A stretch of 64,000 bases of DNA from Garcia nutans (GCA_947685225.1 CANTUV010000026.1:56629501-56693500), one strand, 5' to 3'; positions 34,560-48,058 are shown, counted from the first letter of the stretch. Notes: generated by a model not told the origin, from the letters alone. A program made the numbers and translations.

Positions 34560-37500
34560 CTAGCAACTAATCTCTACAACTTGTGGACCCAAATACTCAA
34601 TTCCATCCATTTGTGAATTCTCTGGCATCTCAATCTCTTCCAACCATCCATGACGCTCTCCTTCCTCTTTTGTCAACTCCATTTCTCCATCTACATTCAA
34701 CAAATTTGCAGGTGAATAAATCATTCTGTTATATTTTATAGACTCTGCATGTTTCACAAGTTTGTATACACATTTTATAGACGAGGAAAAGAAGTCGATG
34801 ATCTGGGATAGAGCATGCCTTCCAGAAGTCATGAAGGCTTTACTTCTCAACAATCTATTTCTTCATTATGAATTCCCCCTTTTCTTTTTTGTAGTTTTAT
34901 ACAATAAAAGGTGAATTTAAGGATGTTACTACAAATATCATCACCCTACCACTTGGAATGGTTTCTCACCGCAAAGTAAATGCCATTCTATTTTAATATT
35001 CATACTTTTATATATTTCAGTGGTCTGCATAAACTGAGCTGGCGCATATCTATTACAGCTGTGGATTAATTCATTTTAAGATGTAATCATAAATTGATAA
35101 GTAAAAAAAAGACAAGGAATTTACCAGTTTCCTTACTTGGAAAAGCACTGTAAGGATAATCGTTATAATACGAGCAATCTCGACCATCTTCTTTAGAATA
35201 GGGAGGTCCAAGCACATCAAGAACTGCACAAGGCGTAATCGCGGTGAATTGATGGATGTTGCCTCCTGTTGTTGGATATAATACAGAAGTGTCGCATGGA
35301 GCTGTAAAGAGGCTATCAGATACCATTTTTGCCAACCTCACTGTAAAACCATCAAATTTGGATCAGAAACAAGTTTTGACTGCTGCATGCAACTTTGGTA
35401 GGGAAGAATGCAGGAGGCACTCACAGTGAGAAGGCTGTACAGGATCTTCTGAGCTGGGAGGACTAACCCAATCATATGATTTGATGTGCATCGTTCCTAA
35501 TAAAAGCTTGCTAAAAACTGTCATTCCTGGGTGGTTGTGGAGAGGGATGACAGCTGTGGCAGGAAGAAAGAAAAGGCACAGCTGCACGAAGAAAAATAAA
35601 GAAAACAAATCAAGAACTTGAACAGAAATTTTTGGAGCATTAAATGTGAGAGTGACTATATCAGAATGTAGAGGTCCACAAATTTCACAAGCAATACTCA
35701 CGAATAATTCATACAATCATAATGCTATTTCACAAGCCTGCTAAATCATTTGCTTCTGAAGAAACTTAACAACTAAAAATGCATGTTTTTCAAAGTTAAA
35801 AAAACTAAACATAAAATTTAAATTTGCGAGAAAGTTTCATAATGTTGTGCTATTCATAGAATAACAGGCAAGCCAGCCACGGATACACTTCAGGAAAAAC
35901 TCAAATGGTTAATGTGCAAATTTCCACCTCAGGTGCAATATAAAATTATCCCAAACAATATAAAATAAGCAAAAGCCATTCGCCCATCCATCTACCTCGG
36001 GTTCAAAATAAAGCATTCAAAATAATCTTAAATAAACAATAACCATCCACTCATCTAGTCTTACCGAAAATTTATCGCACTTGAATATAGTTGTGGTAGT
36101 GACTATTGGGGTTCCTTTAACTGCAGCGTTAGGCTTAAAAAACTGCAACTCGCTGCTTAGCCCAACGTCTTCTGGCTTCATCTTATCTGCAGAACAATAA
36201 AAGGCTTCTTAAGCAATGGACATCTAGTTGAAAATGCCTTCAATTTTAATCATTTTGAGAACTTCTATGCACATCAAATGTCTTACACAATGCAAAGGGA
36301 TATTATATTATTCACTTGAGCATGTAAAAATGCTACTAACCAACACATTTGCACGAGTAGGAAAACATAAGTCCGTCATGTTGCAATATTTTAAAACTTA
36401 GAAAAATCTTTATGGTGTTTAGATGTACTAAACACAATGTTTAAGATATAGCATAAAGCTAAAAAATATAGAAGGATCTGATTCTCTCACTCTCTCTTTC
36501 TTTATACATATTATATATATAGAGGCAGATAGAATATAAATAGAGGACATACATATAAACAACTCATGCTGATTTACTTGTCTTGTCCTCACGAATATAT
36601 GACAGCGAGTATAATAATTTAGTTGCAGCATTCACCAAACTATAAATGACAGCGAGTATAATAATTTACCTTTCCATGAAACTGAAAATATAAGAAGGGA
36701 AACTTCATAAGTTCCATTTTGGGGAAAAAAAAAAAGGATGGAGGAATTACCCGTTTCTCCAAAACTAAAAACTCAACCTTTATGTTCATAAAGAACCTTC
36801 ATAATTGAATTCCAAAAATAGTAAAGCCACCAAAAACGAGAAGAGAGAATCTAGGAAGATTTTACAAGATAGGAAAAGGCAACCACAAGGCCTGGTGGAT
36901 CCTTGATGGGCCTAAAATATTTTCAGGAAGCTAAATAACTACAACTTACTTTACACAATGTCATTTTAAGCAATAGCATTATTTAGCTAAGAAGACAAGT
37001 ACTCTATACAAAGTTCACAAACAAAAGTTTCTATAGAAGGGTTTGCAGACAAGATAAATGAAAGTCACACAAAAATGAGTAGGAAAAAAAGAGGGGGAGA
37101 CGGGAAAATGGTGAAAAGCTCACATATATAAAATAGATTTAAAGACTTAATTCTGTCACAAAAACACTTAAGAAAAAGAAATACTGAAATATAACTTAAA
37201 AAAGACAGGTAGCAAAACACGAAAATGAAAATGGATTGGTTGTGGCGCACAAAGGACGCTGAGGAAAATTGTACCCATACTCAGATAGGATTTTAGACTT
37301 GCACTGCTGCAGTCCATCAGGATACGTAAATTTCAAATAAAGGGATTTAATAGAATTTTTAGTTTAAATTGTATAATTAAAATATCATGCTTAAACCAAA
37401 TTTTATGATTGAGTTTCACATTCTCACTATTGACATTTCTAAACGCACAATCAAACAAAAATTATTATAACTTATATTCATGAATTAAGACAAAAATCCA

Positions 37501-37853
37501 AATAATGATGATGGCTGGTGTGATTAATATGATCCTAATTAGTAATCAATCACTTAAATTAAATCTAAAAATAGATGGTAAGTATAAATAAAAATTATAA
37601 AAAAATGCAAACATATACCAAGAAGATGGCATAACCTCTCCACATCATTAGGCAAAGGAACAGAGTCGGGGCCTTTAAATACTTCTCTGCATATCATATA
37701 CAGCTCCTGTATTGCCATGGAAACTTTTGCTTCAGGTCGCTTATTACTTCGTTTCCGGCATCTTCTCTTCCTGATAACTCCGCTGGCATATCCAACCTTG
37801 TGTACATGCCCAACTGGGTCACTTCTTGGGTCAACTACAGCTTCCATTGCCAT
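34560..37853 (-). CDS. PCO: Plant cysteine oxidase (PCO), N-terminal cysteine dioxygenase
   Basis: Five exons in phase (minus): 37853-37619, 36186-36065, 35581-35425, 35340-35125, 34690-34560, giving 286 residues. PCOs use O2 to oxidise an N-terminal Cys on targets such as group VII ERF factors, sending them to the Arg/N-degron pathway, and so act as oxygen sensors. The cupin core has the iron-binding triad: His134 and His136 in PLHNHPGMTVF and His201 in NIHQF. FTAPCDTSVLYP and DVLGPPYS are family-typical. The N-terminus has a basic run (RKRRCRKRSNKR) that could serve as a nuclear signal, as suggested for some PCOs. The start is the first ATG of MAMEAVV; the frame is open further upstream but that part looks like leader. 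Intron 1 (1.4 kb) contains a short duplication. Intact; the PCO paralogue is not resolved. Confidence 0.93.
36598..36669. repeat. Short direct repeat in PCO intron 1
   Basis: ATGACAGCGAGTATAATAATTT occurs twice, at about 36598 and 36647, 49 bases apart. It is a local tandem duplication with the intervening sequence. Confidence 0.8.
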
Positions 37854-38944
37854 TGAAACTACACTAATTTCTATATAGTATAAATCAAATGATGGGTAAG
37901 ACAAATTATTCTGTACTTGAAAAAAAATTGTCAAGATTGTGTGCACCTAATTAACAAAAAAGAAATAAAATGAAACTCAATGAAATAGGCAAAACCCACA
38001 AACAAATATTGAAAAACTAACCAAACCCAAAAAACAAGGGAAAAATTCTTTGAAAATGAGAAAAGTGGAAAAGAAAAATAAAAAATTTTATGTGATGGAT
38101 AGCTGTAAATCCAGGAGAAGAAGAGATGGGTAACATATAGAGGTGCAAAAGTAGTTGAATTTGGAAGAGATGATTATGGAAACAGTTAGAAAAGAGTAGA
38201 TGGTATTGCACAATATGTATATATATATATATATAAATACAAAAGAAATTGGCAAAACCTGGGCCCAATTGGAGCAGGAACTGCTTTGGCTTTGAAACAA
38301 TGCTCTGAAAACAACTTCAAAGGGAAACACAAAAGAAATAAATACATAAATTATATTTAATTTATTAATTTTTTTTCAATGCAGAAGTCATATCCCGCCC
38401 CCGAGATTGAGTGTTGAAACTGCCGGTTTATTTATAGCACCCCTGGTTTTGTTCGATCCATTTGGCCAACCCACAATATGTATTGACCATTATACCCATT
38501 GCCCTTTTTAAGGCTAAATTCTGTTTAGGGAATTAAAAGTTGAAATCTCTACACCAATTCAATTTTTGTAAATATATATATATATAAGCATATTAAGCTG
38601 TTTGTGATTTGAACAATGAGAATTTTATAAATTTATTATGATGCCTATTTCTTAAAATATAATTTCTTCAAGTAAATTAAAAGATTGAATTCATTTTTAT
38701 CTGATAATATTACATACATCATCAAAAGTAAAATTTAATAAATAATTAAATAAATATCAAAATAGATAAAATTTTCGTCAACAACGATCATATCAAAAAA
38801 AATAATTTATATCCAATATAAACATAATTTAAATAAAAATTGTAAGTTTTAAGATTTAAAATTTTATTTTTTCATCAATTTTAGGTTTTAAATTTTAGAT
38901 TTTAAATTATATGTTGTAATTGAGTGAGGCTATTGAGTGGCATA
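37854..38944. other. PCO upstream region and spacer
   Basis: It holds the PCO 5' UTR and promoter (minus-strand gene), with a (TA)n tract at 38216-38235. From about 38330 it is AT-rich spacer up to the poly(T) that marks the next LINE. No further gene is seen. Confidence 0.45.
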
Positions 38945-40978
38945 ATTTTTTTTTTTTTTTTTAAAAGGCAACCAACTCAAGTTAAGTGTCCTTGAGAGGT
39001 CATATTTTATTAATTCTTATGTAAGGGGAATCAAAAGTGTCTGATATTACAATGCCTTTAAGGATATGAGGTAATGAGTTAAAAGAAGAAAAACTACTAT
39101 TGATAGAAAAACATCGACTAAACCGAGCTAAAAAGTTCGCTGCTTGGTTTCCTTCTCGGAGAGTGTGTGTCAAAGAGATCTGATATGTGCTGGCCAATCG
39201 TTGAATCTGTCTCCCTTGAGCACCACGCCCCTCATGAATAGCATCAATTGCTTGCCTTGAATCTGTTTCCAATATTAAAGGAAGGACTTGAAACTGTAAG
39301 CTCCATCTGATACCTGTTGCTATAGCTTGAATTTCAGCATCAGTTGCATCCTGTGCTCTGACTGCAAAACAGCACGCTGCCAGGAAGGTACCGTGTTGAT
39401 CTCTTATGATTGCTCCTCCTGCTGCTGAGACTTTGGAAAAGGAAGCATCAATATTAAGTTTATGAACACCATTCGGAGGCTTGTTCCAAGAAACCAATTT
39501 GATCTGTAATCTTGTCCCCATTTGTACTGGCAAAAAGTCAGGAAAATTGCTAAATGCTTTTGCCATTTTCCTGTCTGTTTGTGAGAGCCCCCATTGAAAT
39601 AGCCACTTCCGAAGCTGATCAATAAGCATTGGCAAGTGAAAATTTTCTGTTCCCCACATTACTCCGCAGTATGATTTCCATATGAAAAACAAGAGGGCTT
39701 GAGGTATACACCTATAGGTAATTCCCAATGAGCTGTTTGTTGGAGCCGAAAGCCACCATTGGACTAATTCTTGACGAAGAGTGGTTTCACCCATACTTTT
39801 TCCAAGAAAAGATTCCCGAAAATATTTCCACAACAATTGAACCCCAGAACAGAGATAGAAGATGTGATTAAGTGTACCTGCTGCAGATAGACAAAAGGGA
39901 CAGTGGGTAGCTAATTGGATCCCCATTTTTTGAAGACGGTTGGGAGTGGGCAGTGCATGGTGCAGAAGACGCCAATTAAAGATGGAGATTTTGGCCGGAA
40001 TTCGCCTATTCCATAGCGATCGGGCCGACAAAGTGGAAGAATGTTTTGGTCTAACAACATCATATGCCTTCTTGATGGAGAATCCCTTTTCACTTCCATT
40101 AAGCCAATACAAATCTTCTTCAGTTACTTGCATTAAGGAGACAGCCTTATCATGGCACTTGCAGATTCTTTTCCATATGTTGGAATCTGTGTTTTTCGAT
40201 TGCATAGTCCCTTGCCTATGATATCTCGCTTTCATAAGATGAGACCAAACCGAATCAAACCCAGTGTAACGCCACCAAAGCTTAAGAGAAAATGCCTCTT
40301 GAAGGATTTCAATAGATCTAATTCCCAGGCCTCCTTCTTCGTATGGGTAGCACATCTTGCTATAGCTGATCCAATGATGACGATTATGTTCTTGCGAAGA
40401 ATCCCAAAAGAAATCCGAGGCCTTCCTTTCTATAATGCGGATGATGCTCTTAGGTAATGTCATTGCCCCTAGAGTATGAATTGGAATTGAACTTAACACA
40501 TGCTTGATTAGGAGCAATCTTCCACCAGCATTGAGGAATTTCTTCGTCCATCCTTGTAAGTTGGAATCAATTTGCCGTATTAAGTAATTATAGTAAGGAG
40601 CCCTGTTTATACCCTTGTAGATTGGAGCACCCAAGTACTTAAAAGGAAGATTATGACAAGGAATACCAAGAATGGAGTTAAGCTTAGTCTTGTATGTTGT
40701 GGAACATTTAGAGGAGCAATAAAAAGAGCTTTTACTGAGATTTACCAGTTGTCCGGAAGTGTTTTGATATTTGTCAAGAAATTCCATAAACTGTCTGGCG
40801 CTACGAACATCTCCATTGATAAACACCAGTAGATCATCTGCAAAGGCTAGATGTGTGATAACATCACACTTCCTTGACATCTTATACGGCATGATCCGAC
40901 CATCGGCCACTAATTTTTTGAGCCTTTTCGAAAAAACTTCAGCTGCAAGAATGAATAAAAGAGGAGAGAGCGGGATGT
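38945..40978 (-). mobile_element. 5'-truncated LINE with RNase H domain
   Basis: The T-run at 38946-38962 is the poly(A) tail seen from the opposite strand. Homology stops abruptly at about 40978 in the middle of the RT motif PLSPLLFIL, so the copy is 5'-truncated as is usual for LINEs. No clear target-site duplication was found. It is a different, less decayed family from the LINE at 28.5-33.2 kb. Confidence 0.85.
39000..40978 (-). CDS. LINE reverse transcriptase C-terminus + zf-RVT + RNase H, one open frame
   Basis: One uninterrupted frame of about 655 codons runs from the truncation point to a stop at 39000; the first ATG is at 40910. Domains in order are RT palm with FADD (FADDLLVF, near 40830), RT thumb (FKYLGAPIYKG), zf-RVT (near 39880-40000, CPFCLSAAGTLNHIF) and RNase H (about 39120-39490). 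RNase H shows the expected acidic residues in LNIDAS, DAEIQAI and LETDSR. This is the RNase H-bearing type of plant L1 LINE. No endonuclease or ORF1 remains, so the copy cannot move alone. The open frame suggests a recent insertion. It is mobile-element sequence, not a host gene, unless expression is shown. Confidence 0.88.
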
Positions 40979-43900
40979 AATTTAAGTAAATATAAACTTT
41001 ATAAAATCAGAGTAAGAATTTGATCAATGATGGAAGATATATTCAAAATTCATGACAATATTACATCGAGATGTAATTTCCCAATAAATATTTGTTTATA
41101 ATAAATTTATAATTATTTAATTATAATTTAAAATATAATCTTATTTTAATGATGTTTATATATATATATATATATTGTAAGCAGATAATGATAAGATGGA
41201 GCAGAAGCAGGAGGGTTTTAATTTGGCATAGAAGTGTCTGATTAGATCAACTGTCTCTTCTTAAGTTGTCATCCAAATGGTAAGCAAATTGAAATTCGAA
41301 TTAGGGAGTTTGGGACCCATAGATTCTGTTAAGTACGGAGATATACCAGGGCACAGGATCTTTCCTTCCTTATTCTGAATCATACGTTACGTTGGAAAAA
41401 CTAATTTAGGGACAAATATGACATTTCATTCATAACAATTTTCTTTTTTCAAAGAAGCAATTTTATCCACGTGCAGAGCTCGTGCGAACCCCATAAAAAA
41501 TTTTCACGTCTCATGTCAAGTGTGGTTCCTTTCGATTTCGCCACTAGTGTTTAACTCCACTTGATTTTGTTGTTGCTTCCATCCACTTTTTTATTATCCA
41601 CTTTATTGTTGTAATTAATATATTTTTTTTAAATTAATATAAAATAATTTAAATTAAAGACATTTATGTCCTCATCCTTTCTCTTATTTTCAGTGAAATT
41701 ATAAAAGAAATAAAATTACAATTAAACTTGTCAACGTTCAAGTGGCATTTCGTTTAATTCGTTTGTCTCCTTTAATATATTATTATATTTAAATGACGTA
41801 TTTTTATATTATTATCATATATCAAAAAAAAGTTTCTAATAAAAAGATCTTGAAATGTTTATATTTATTTAAGTATAACAAATTATTAAGTACACGTATC
41901 TATCTGATGTTCATTATTTTATCAAATATACTATTTAAATATTCAATACATATCGTGTAAATATATTATTTGTAAGATAAACACTTATTCATAAATTTTT
42001 GTAACATAAACTTAATCAATCAATTAATATAATTAAAAAAACATGTAAATAAAACTGACTTATATTCATATATATTTTTCTTATAAAAATATTGATTATT
42101 TTATTTTTTTTATTAATATATATTTAAAAGTTTAGATTCATATTGAACATAATAAAAAAATTAGTGACAATCGGTTAAGGATGTCTGGTTCTGACCAGAC
42201 CGTAGCACCTAATCGGGAGAAGACGTGAAAATAAAAAGAAAGCAAAAGTAAGTAGCTGTCAAATTGTTGTATCGATGTAACATGTGCTGAAACAGGAAAA
42301 TACAGAATGGCTTTTATCCTCACCCTTTCAAGTTACGAGGGGCGGCAACCCGAATTGGCAAATTGCTTAATTAGCTAAGGATGATGCTATTTAGCTAGAA
42401 TTTAGTTAGATAAAGAGGGTTAATTTTATTTTTTTATTAATAAATTTAATAATTAATATTTTTTTATTTTTTTATTTTAAAATAAAATTGCTCTTTAAAA
42501 AATATCCTAATAGATCTTTTTATCTAGCTAGATTTTAACCAGATGGCTTTTTTTGATTAGCTAAATCATTTTTTTTTTGATAATTTTGTCAAATTATGAT
42601 GGAAATTAACGTGGTTTCTCAAGATCCCAAATCCATAAATTAATCATATTTATAAGTCATAACTTAAAAAAAATAGTCAAAAGAGCAAAAAAAAAATGGA
42701 TGGGATAAGTATTTACGCAAAAGGAAATTTAGACGCTCGCATCACATAAAATAAGAAAAGGAATTCCAACTGAAAATCAACACATGACAGTTTTTATTAA
42801 TAATTAAAAAACTATTTTTGTTAATTTTTATTTGCAGTTGTAATCAATTGTAAATTTTTTAATGCTTAAAATAACTTTCCCTCTGCCATCTTCAACACCC
42901 TCAAATCTCAATCATTTTAAACACTGGTTTAATAATTTTTTAAGGTTCCTATTGGCTATTGGTCGATTAGGGAGATTTCAACCGCTATACAAGGAGAGAA
43001 AAGCATGGGAAGGCGATAAACAAGATAAAAGAGAAAGTACATACATATTCACGGCTAAGGATATCTAAACCCACAATTGATTTTCTTAATTCGTGGCCTG
43101 CAATCGAAATAATTAGCAATAACATCAATCAAAACCTCCATTAAAACTGCAAATAGAAAAACCGCAGAGCTCATCTGCGATGTTTGCCAAATTAAAAAAA
43201 AATATGATAATAATAAATCATCACAAAAAAGGCTTAACTTTGAAAACACAAGAGAATCATAGAAGAATTTTTAGAAAAAAATCCATGGAGACCTTGACTT
43301 ACAGCTAACATTAATGGGAACGAAGATGGGATTATCATAGTATATTAAAATACAAAAAAAGAGTGAAGATTCCCGATTTACTGGTGAAATTACGAAACAA
43401 TAGTAAGCGGTACAAGAGAAAAATAATATTTTTTTAATTATTAATAAAAACGGTCATATGTTTGTTGATTTTCTATTGGGTCATTCCAACTGAGAATCCC
43501 AGTTGGAAAAGCGTAAAATTTTCTGAAAAAAGAGAAGCATGAGCACTAAATAATCGTTGATATTTAAATAATTTGCACAATTGATGATATGTATCTTAAA
43601 ATTCTAATTAAATTCTAAAAATTTTTAACAACGATAAGTCTCAAATTCTAATAAATAATCAAATTTCAAAATCTTTATATACCCTTATATTATAATATTT
43701 AATTTTTAATTACGTCAATCCCAGCCTAAATTTTTTTTACTCAACATGAGTTCCCCGAATTAGAAAGAATTATTCAAATATTAAATTTAAAGTTGAAAAA
43801 CGTAAAATTTCACTAAATTCTCACATGCAGTCCATTTAAATTTGGATTATTCATTTAGTCTTCTCTTGTACCTTTTAGTTTGAAATGGACACAATTTAAA

Positions 43901-44414
43901 AATTCGAGCGATAAGGAAGAATAACACGTTTTCAGAGAAATAACCCTTCCTAATCCTTCGCCAAATGTCTCTATATCCTTGCGCAATCCAAACATAGAAT
44001 TGAATTAAATGTTCTATACCAATATGAAGATGATCTCATCCCCGAGACTTCTTTACAAACGCCCACAGAAAAGGAACAAGACGAAGAAGAAAGTGGTCAT
44101 TGAATTATTGAAATTATAGGAATCATAACATAAAATACATATTAAGGGCCAACTATCACCCATCATTATAATGAATTACACAACATCGGTCACCTTCATA
44201 AATTATAACCTCTATTTAAGTATCTTCTTGTATTGATTACAGTCGAACAATAGAAGTACATGATGTTACCCTTCAACTGGGATACAGAAGAAAAGAGCAA
44301 TAAACTTTCTTTGAAAATTCGTTCTGCATGATCTCATATTTTCAGGAAGCCCTAGTACAAATTCATTTGGTTTCCAGTGAAAGTGCTATACACATTAAAA
44401 ATATGACGAGCAGT
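40979..44414. other. Long AT-rich spacer
   Basis: No gene is recognisable. A (TA)n tract lies at 41158-41175. A candidate TIR element lies at 42762-43506, described separately. The right end (about 44100-44414) is probably the 3' UTR of the minus-strand membrin gene. Confidence 0.45.
42762..43506. mobile_element. Candidate non-autonomous TIR element
   Basis: The left end contains TTCCAACTGAAAATCAAC and then CAGTTTTTATTAATAATTAA. The right end, read in reverse complement, contains TCCAACTGGGATTC, then GAAAATCAACAAACATATG and CGTTTTTATTAATAATTAA. The inverted match is about 60 bases on each side. The 0.6-kb interior is less AT-rich than the flanks and shows no long ORF. A target-site duplication is not clear. 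Confidence 0.45.
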
Positions 44415-47400
44415 TCAATGACTCCAAATCATCAGAAAATACAAGATGACAATTGTTATTAGGATTCCCATATACTTGATCCATCTATCTACACGGTTTC
44501 GCCTCTCAATGAGTCTCAATACGGAATTGGAGAGCCCCACTGTGTTGAGAACATCAAGAGCTTTGCGTTGTGCATTCTGTACCAAAATACAAGTTAATCA
44601 GTACAAATTCATCTTAGCGTCAGAAGAACAATGAATTCAATGCACAAGAACGATCATGTTTTCCATAAAAAATAGAAATTGGGAAATACCTAATTATTCT
44701 AAGCTTTGAGTGTCTAGCACATTACGGTTAAGCACTAATTTCTTTTTGGTTCATTGGTCAGCTACACAACCTAGGATGGTGATCTTAAGCAATCACTATT
44801 CCATAAAAGACAGGCCCCAACCCCTCCCACTTCAAGTCAAAAATTTTAATCACTGAAATGTTCCTAAACCCTACATAGATTTCTATCTAGTGTCTATGCT
44901 TAATGCAGCACTTAGTCAACTTCCTCATAAACCTGTATGCTCCCTAATTCATACAAATTATTTACCATACAACACAATGCAAGTTAAAATTTGAACCTTC
45001 TTAACTTCCAGAATCCAGATTGCCACATAGGTAGAGGCACAGTTTAGGCTCAAGTAAGGATAAGGTCCTAGGTACCAGGCCAGTAAGCCAGGCCGGCCTG
45101 GATTTCTACAGAAAACGAAGTTAACAAATAAATTCATTTTTAATATAAAAATAATTACAAAACAAATATATAAATATACACAAGTATTTTGTCATATTTA
45201 TTTAATTTTATTTAACATTATTGGTAAATTTTATAGTTTTTTAAGCTAAAAATAAAAACCTACATTATATTTTACATAAAAAAATGTAATTATATATGGA
45301 TTTGGCAAGTTTGGGCTCAAATTACCTAGAGCCTAGGCACAGAACCTCAATTTTACAGAGCAGGGCTTAGGCCTACATTTGTCCATATCCAGGGATCATG
45401 GAAATAACCTTTCCTATAGAAACAAGAGAAACTGGTATGGTTGTTTTGCTTAGCGAATGCAGGAATATAAGCGCAGTCCCAGTGTTATAACAATTGCAGT
45501 ACTACCACAACTAAGTAATTTTTATCCAAGGTTAGAAGAAGCTACATTGTCAAAAAGAAAAAAATAATAAAAAAAAAAAAGTAGGTACATGCGTTCTATT
45601 GCAGTACTACCACCACTAAGTAATTTTTATCGAAGGTTAGAAGGTACCTTGTCAAAAAGATTAAAAAAAAAAGTAGGTACATGCATTCTATGTGTCTGCA
45701 AGCGAGTATGAAAGGACTTGAGAACAGACCTTCAACCGTTCCCTTTGCTCAGAATATTTAGAAAGGATGGCTGATCCTGTTGATAAAGATTCCTCCAACA
45801 TCCGCTTTGAATTATGAACTGACTGCATTGCTTGTGCTTCCTCATCGAATATTCTCAAAACATGCGCTGATTCACCATTCTATGTTACAAAATAAAAATT
45901 CATTAGGCACTGAACAAAGCATATTTTTAGAGGGGGAGACAGCTGTAGTTTAGTCTAACAGACTTAACATTGACCAATAAGCAAGACTTACTGCTCTTCC
46001 AAGCAATTCCGCCCTCTCCTGTGCTTCCCTCATTTTTCTTTGATTCCTTAACAAGTATCTATCCAAACTTTGCTTCAATGATTCAGCCTCCTCTGCTACT
46101 TGTTCTACTTTTCTGTGCAACAAAACAATCCATCCAAAAAAACATCAATCATTGAACAGGAACCATAATACTATACAACCCACAATAACAAATAATAAAA
46201 GAAGCATATATAGACACTAGGCACAAATGGTGCACATGTAAAGAAATCTTTCTGAGCAGCTGACAAACTGACAGTCCCTACTATCAAATTAGGCACATTA
46301 TTGCCATCTAAAAGGAAAAACAGGCGAGTTGATTATATTTAGCAGAAATCGCAGACCATTTAAATGAATCACAACTTAAAAAGGGAATCCTTCAAGTTTT
46401 AGAGAATATAGGTAACTCACATAAAATTTCCTGTTAAAAACTCCACTCAACTCAATTATAAGCCACATACCAAACTAGTTGCTGTATGCTAAATAAATTT
46501 CTTTCCTCAGCTTAAACATTCTACAAAATCCAACAATGTTTATTATCAAATTATTTGACTGGTCTAACACTAGACATCAACTTATCACAGTCCTTTATTG
46601 ACATTCCACACTCTTAACATTTGACAAAAAGTGAAAATGAAAATAGGGACATTAAGCTTTTCCAAACACAAAATTCAAAGAACAATGATTAAATTGTTAT
46701 GGAACAATTCAATATTAAATAAAACTACTACAGGATTATGAATCAATGCCACGGGAGAAGCTTAATAAATAATTAAACTACAAGAAAAAAGAGTTGATTG
46801 ACTATGTTGGTAGTTGCTTAAAATATATCTAAAGTGCAATAATGCAAGACACGACAAGAATTATTGAGCAACTAGCAATTTATTGATATACCAAAAAAAA
46901 GATGCAGCAACGGAACGAATCATAGTATAAAATCATTTATTCTTAAATTAAATCCATTTCACTTCCACATTGCTCAAGCTACGTTAAAAATGTATGCATT
47001 CCGATTTGCCAAATTAAGCCACGATCAAATGAAAACCCACATGCATAAAATCAATAAATTGTTTGGTCGGAGTAAATTCAGCTTCGAGACTTGTTCATTT
47101 CAGGTTTTCAAATTCTGGATCCACCTACAGATAAACGTGCCTGCGTACGAAAAAAGAGAGTGTATTATGGAACTACCTTTTCCAGAGATCGCGTTGAGGT
47201 TTAGGAGCGATAGAACGCCAGATACGATCCATTTCGGCACAGAGGGACTGGATCTGAGAGATTTCTTTTTTGACAGTGAAGGAGAGCTCAGGTGAGTCCA
47301 AACCACCGCTAGAAGTTGAACTCTCGAGACGCTCCAGTCTCTCGATCCCATCTCGTGCTCTCAGTAATGCCTTCTTCGTGCTCTGGTATATCTCGGATAA

Positions 47401-47430
47401 TGTCCCTCCCCCTTCAATTGCCATTGCCAT
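44415..47430 (-). CDS. MEMB11: Membrin-type Qb-SNARE (MEMB11/12)
   Basis: Four exons in phase (minus): 47430-47177, 46112-45992, 45879-45730, 44576-44415, giving 228 residues (Arabidopsis membrins are about 225). Membrins are Golgi Qb-SNAREs that act with SYP31, BET11 and SEC22 in ER-Golgi traffic. The N-terminus reads GGTLSEIYQSTKKALL and an N-terminal helical bundle follows. The SNARE helix lies at about 125-195 (LEESLSTGSAILSKYSEQRERLK, then QRKALDVLNTVGLSNSVL). A C-terminal membrane anchor (KYMGILITIVILYFLMIW) ends the protein, as expected for a tail-anchored SNARE. Intron 3 is 1.15 kb and holds repeat material. The gene looks intact. MEMB11 and MEMB12 cannot be separated by eye. Confidence 0.92.
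45040..45400. repeat. GGCC-rich dispersed repeat inside membrin intron 3
   Basis: The left side reads AGGCCAGTAAGCCAGGCCGG and the right side has GGGCTCAAATTACCTAGAG and CAGGGCTTAGGCCTAC, with an AT-rich core between them. GC-rich ends around an AT core resemble the GGCCCG-flanked repeat around the pararetrovirus (47.75-48.02 and 58.5-58.75 kb). Element limits are not defined. Confidence 0.35.
45495..45692. repeat. Two-copy tandem duplication of about 100 bp
   Basis: GCAGTACTACCACAACTAAG through GTAGGTACATGCGTTCTATT (copy 1, to about 45600) is repeated at 45599-45692 with a few substitutions and a shorter A-run. It lies in membrin intron 3, about 40 bases before exon 3 in coordinate order. 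Confidence 0.85.
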
Positions 47431-47749
47431 TCTTAGATGTTCTTCTAGGTGTTATCTAGACAATGAAAATCAGAGCTCAGTTTGGCGTTTAAGGTGCCCG
47501 GAGAAATAAAATGAGAATTAAAGGAAAATCAAAATAGCAATAGAAACATAATATATTTTACAAACCTGAGAATAAGAATCAAATGAGTAGAAGTACTCGT
47601 CGGTCCTTTTCGCCTTCAAGTTCGATGTCAATATCAGAAAAGAAAAAAAGAGTAGCGTCTGTTTCTGCCGGAACTGATCACAGCTGAAGGAGAAAGAAAG
47701 ATAACAAAATAGGGGAAATGGAACACCGTGCCATTTTGGTTTTGGCTGG
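47431..47749. other. Membrin 5' UTR and promoter region
   Basis: It lies upstream of the minus-strand membrin start codon and has a composition closer to genes than to spacer. No other feature is seen. Confidence 0.4.
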
Positions 47750-48018
47750 GGGTGTTTAAAAAGCTCGTGGCCCGAATAATCTGACCCGGCTCAACCTATT
47801 TTGACTGGGTTAAACCGGTCCGAACTATTATTTGGGCAGAATTTTAAATTTAAAATCATAGTCGATTAAAATTCAAATCAAATTTTGGTCGGAAAATTTT
47901 TTTTAGACTAACTCAACTCAGACTGATATTTATAAAATATAACTTTTATTATATGTATTTAATAATGTTATATATCATATGATTTATATTATATAATATA
48001 TGATTTATATTATATAAT
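47750..48018. repeat. Left half of a GGCCCG-flanked repeat interrupted by pararetrovirus DNA
   Basis: GTGGCCCGAATAATCTGACCCGGC is followed by a run of diverged CCG/CGG words and then an increasingly AT-rich segment that enters (TA)n. The mirror-like GC-rich counterpart is at 58550-58690 on the far side of the pararetrovirus. The halves may be one older repeat split by the insertion. Confidence 0.4.
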
Positions 48019-48058
48019 AGTGTATATATATATAAGAGAGACCGTCGCCGCATGTCTC

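Noticed and set aside
38945..40978. Target-site duplication based on TGTAATTGAG versus TGTAATTTAAG
   Set aside because: The left copy is not next to the poly(A) end, so the resemblance is probably chance.
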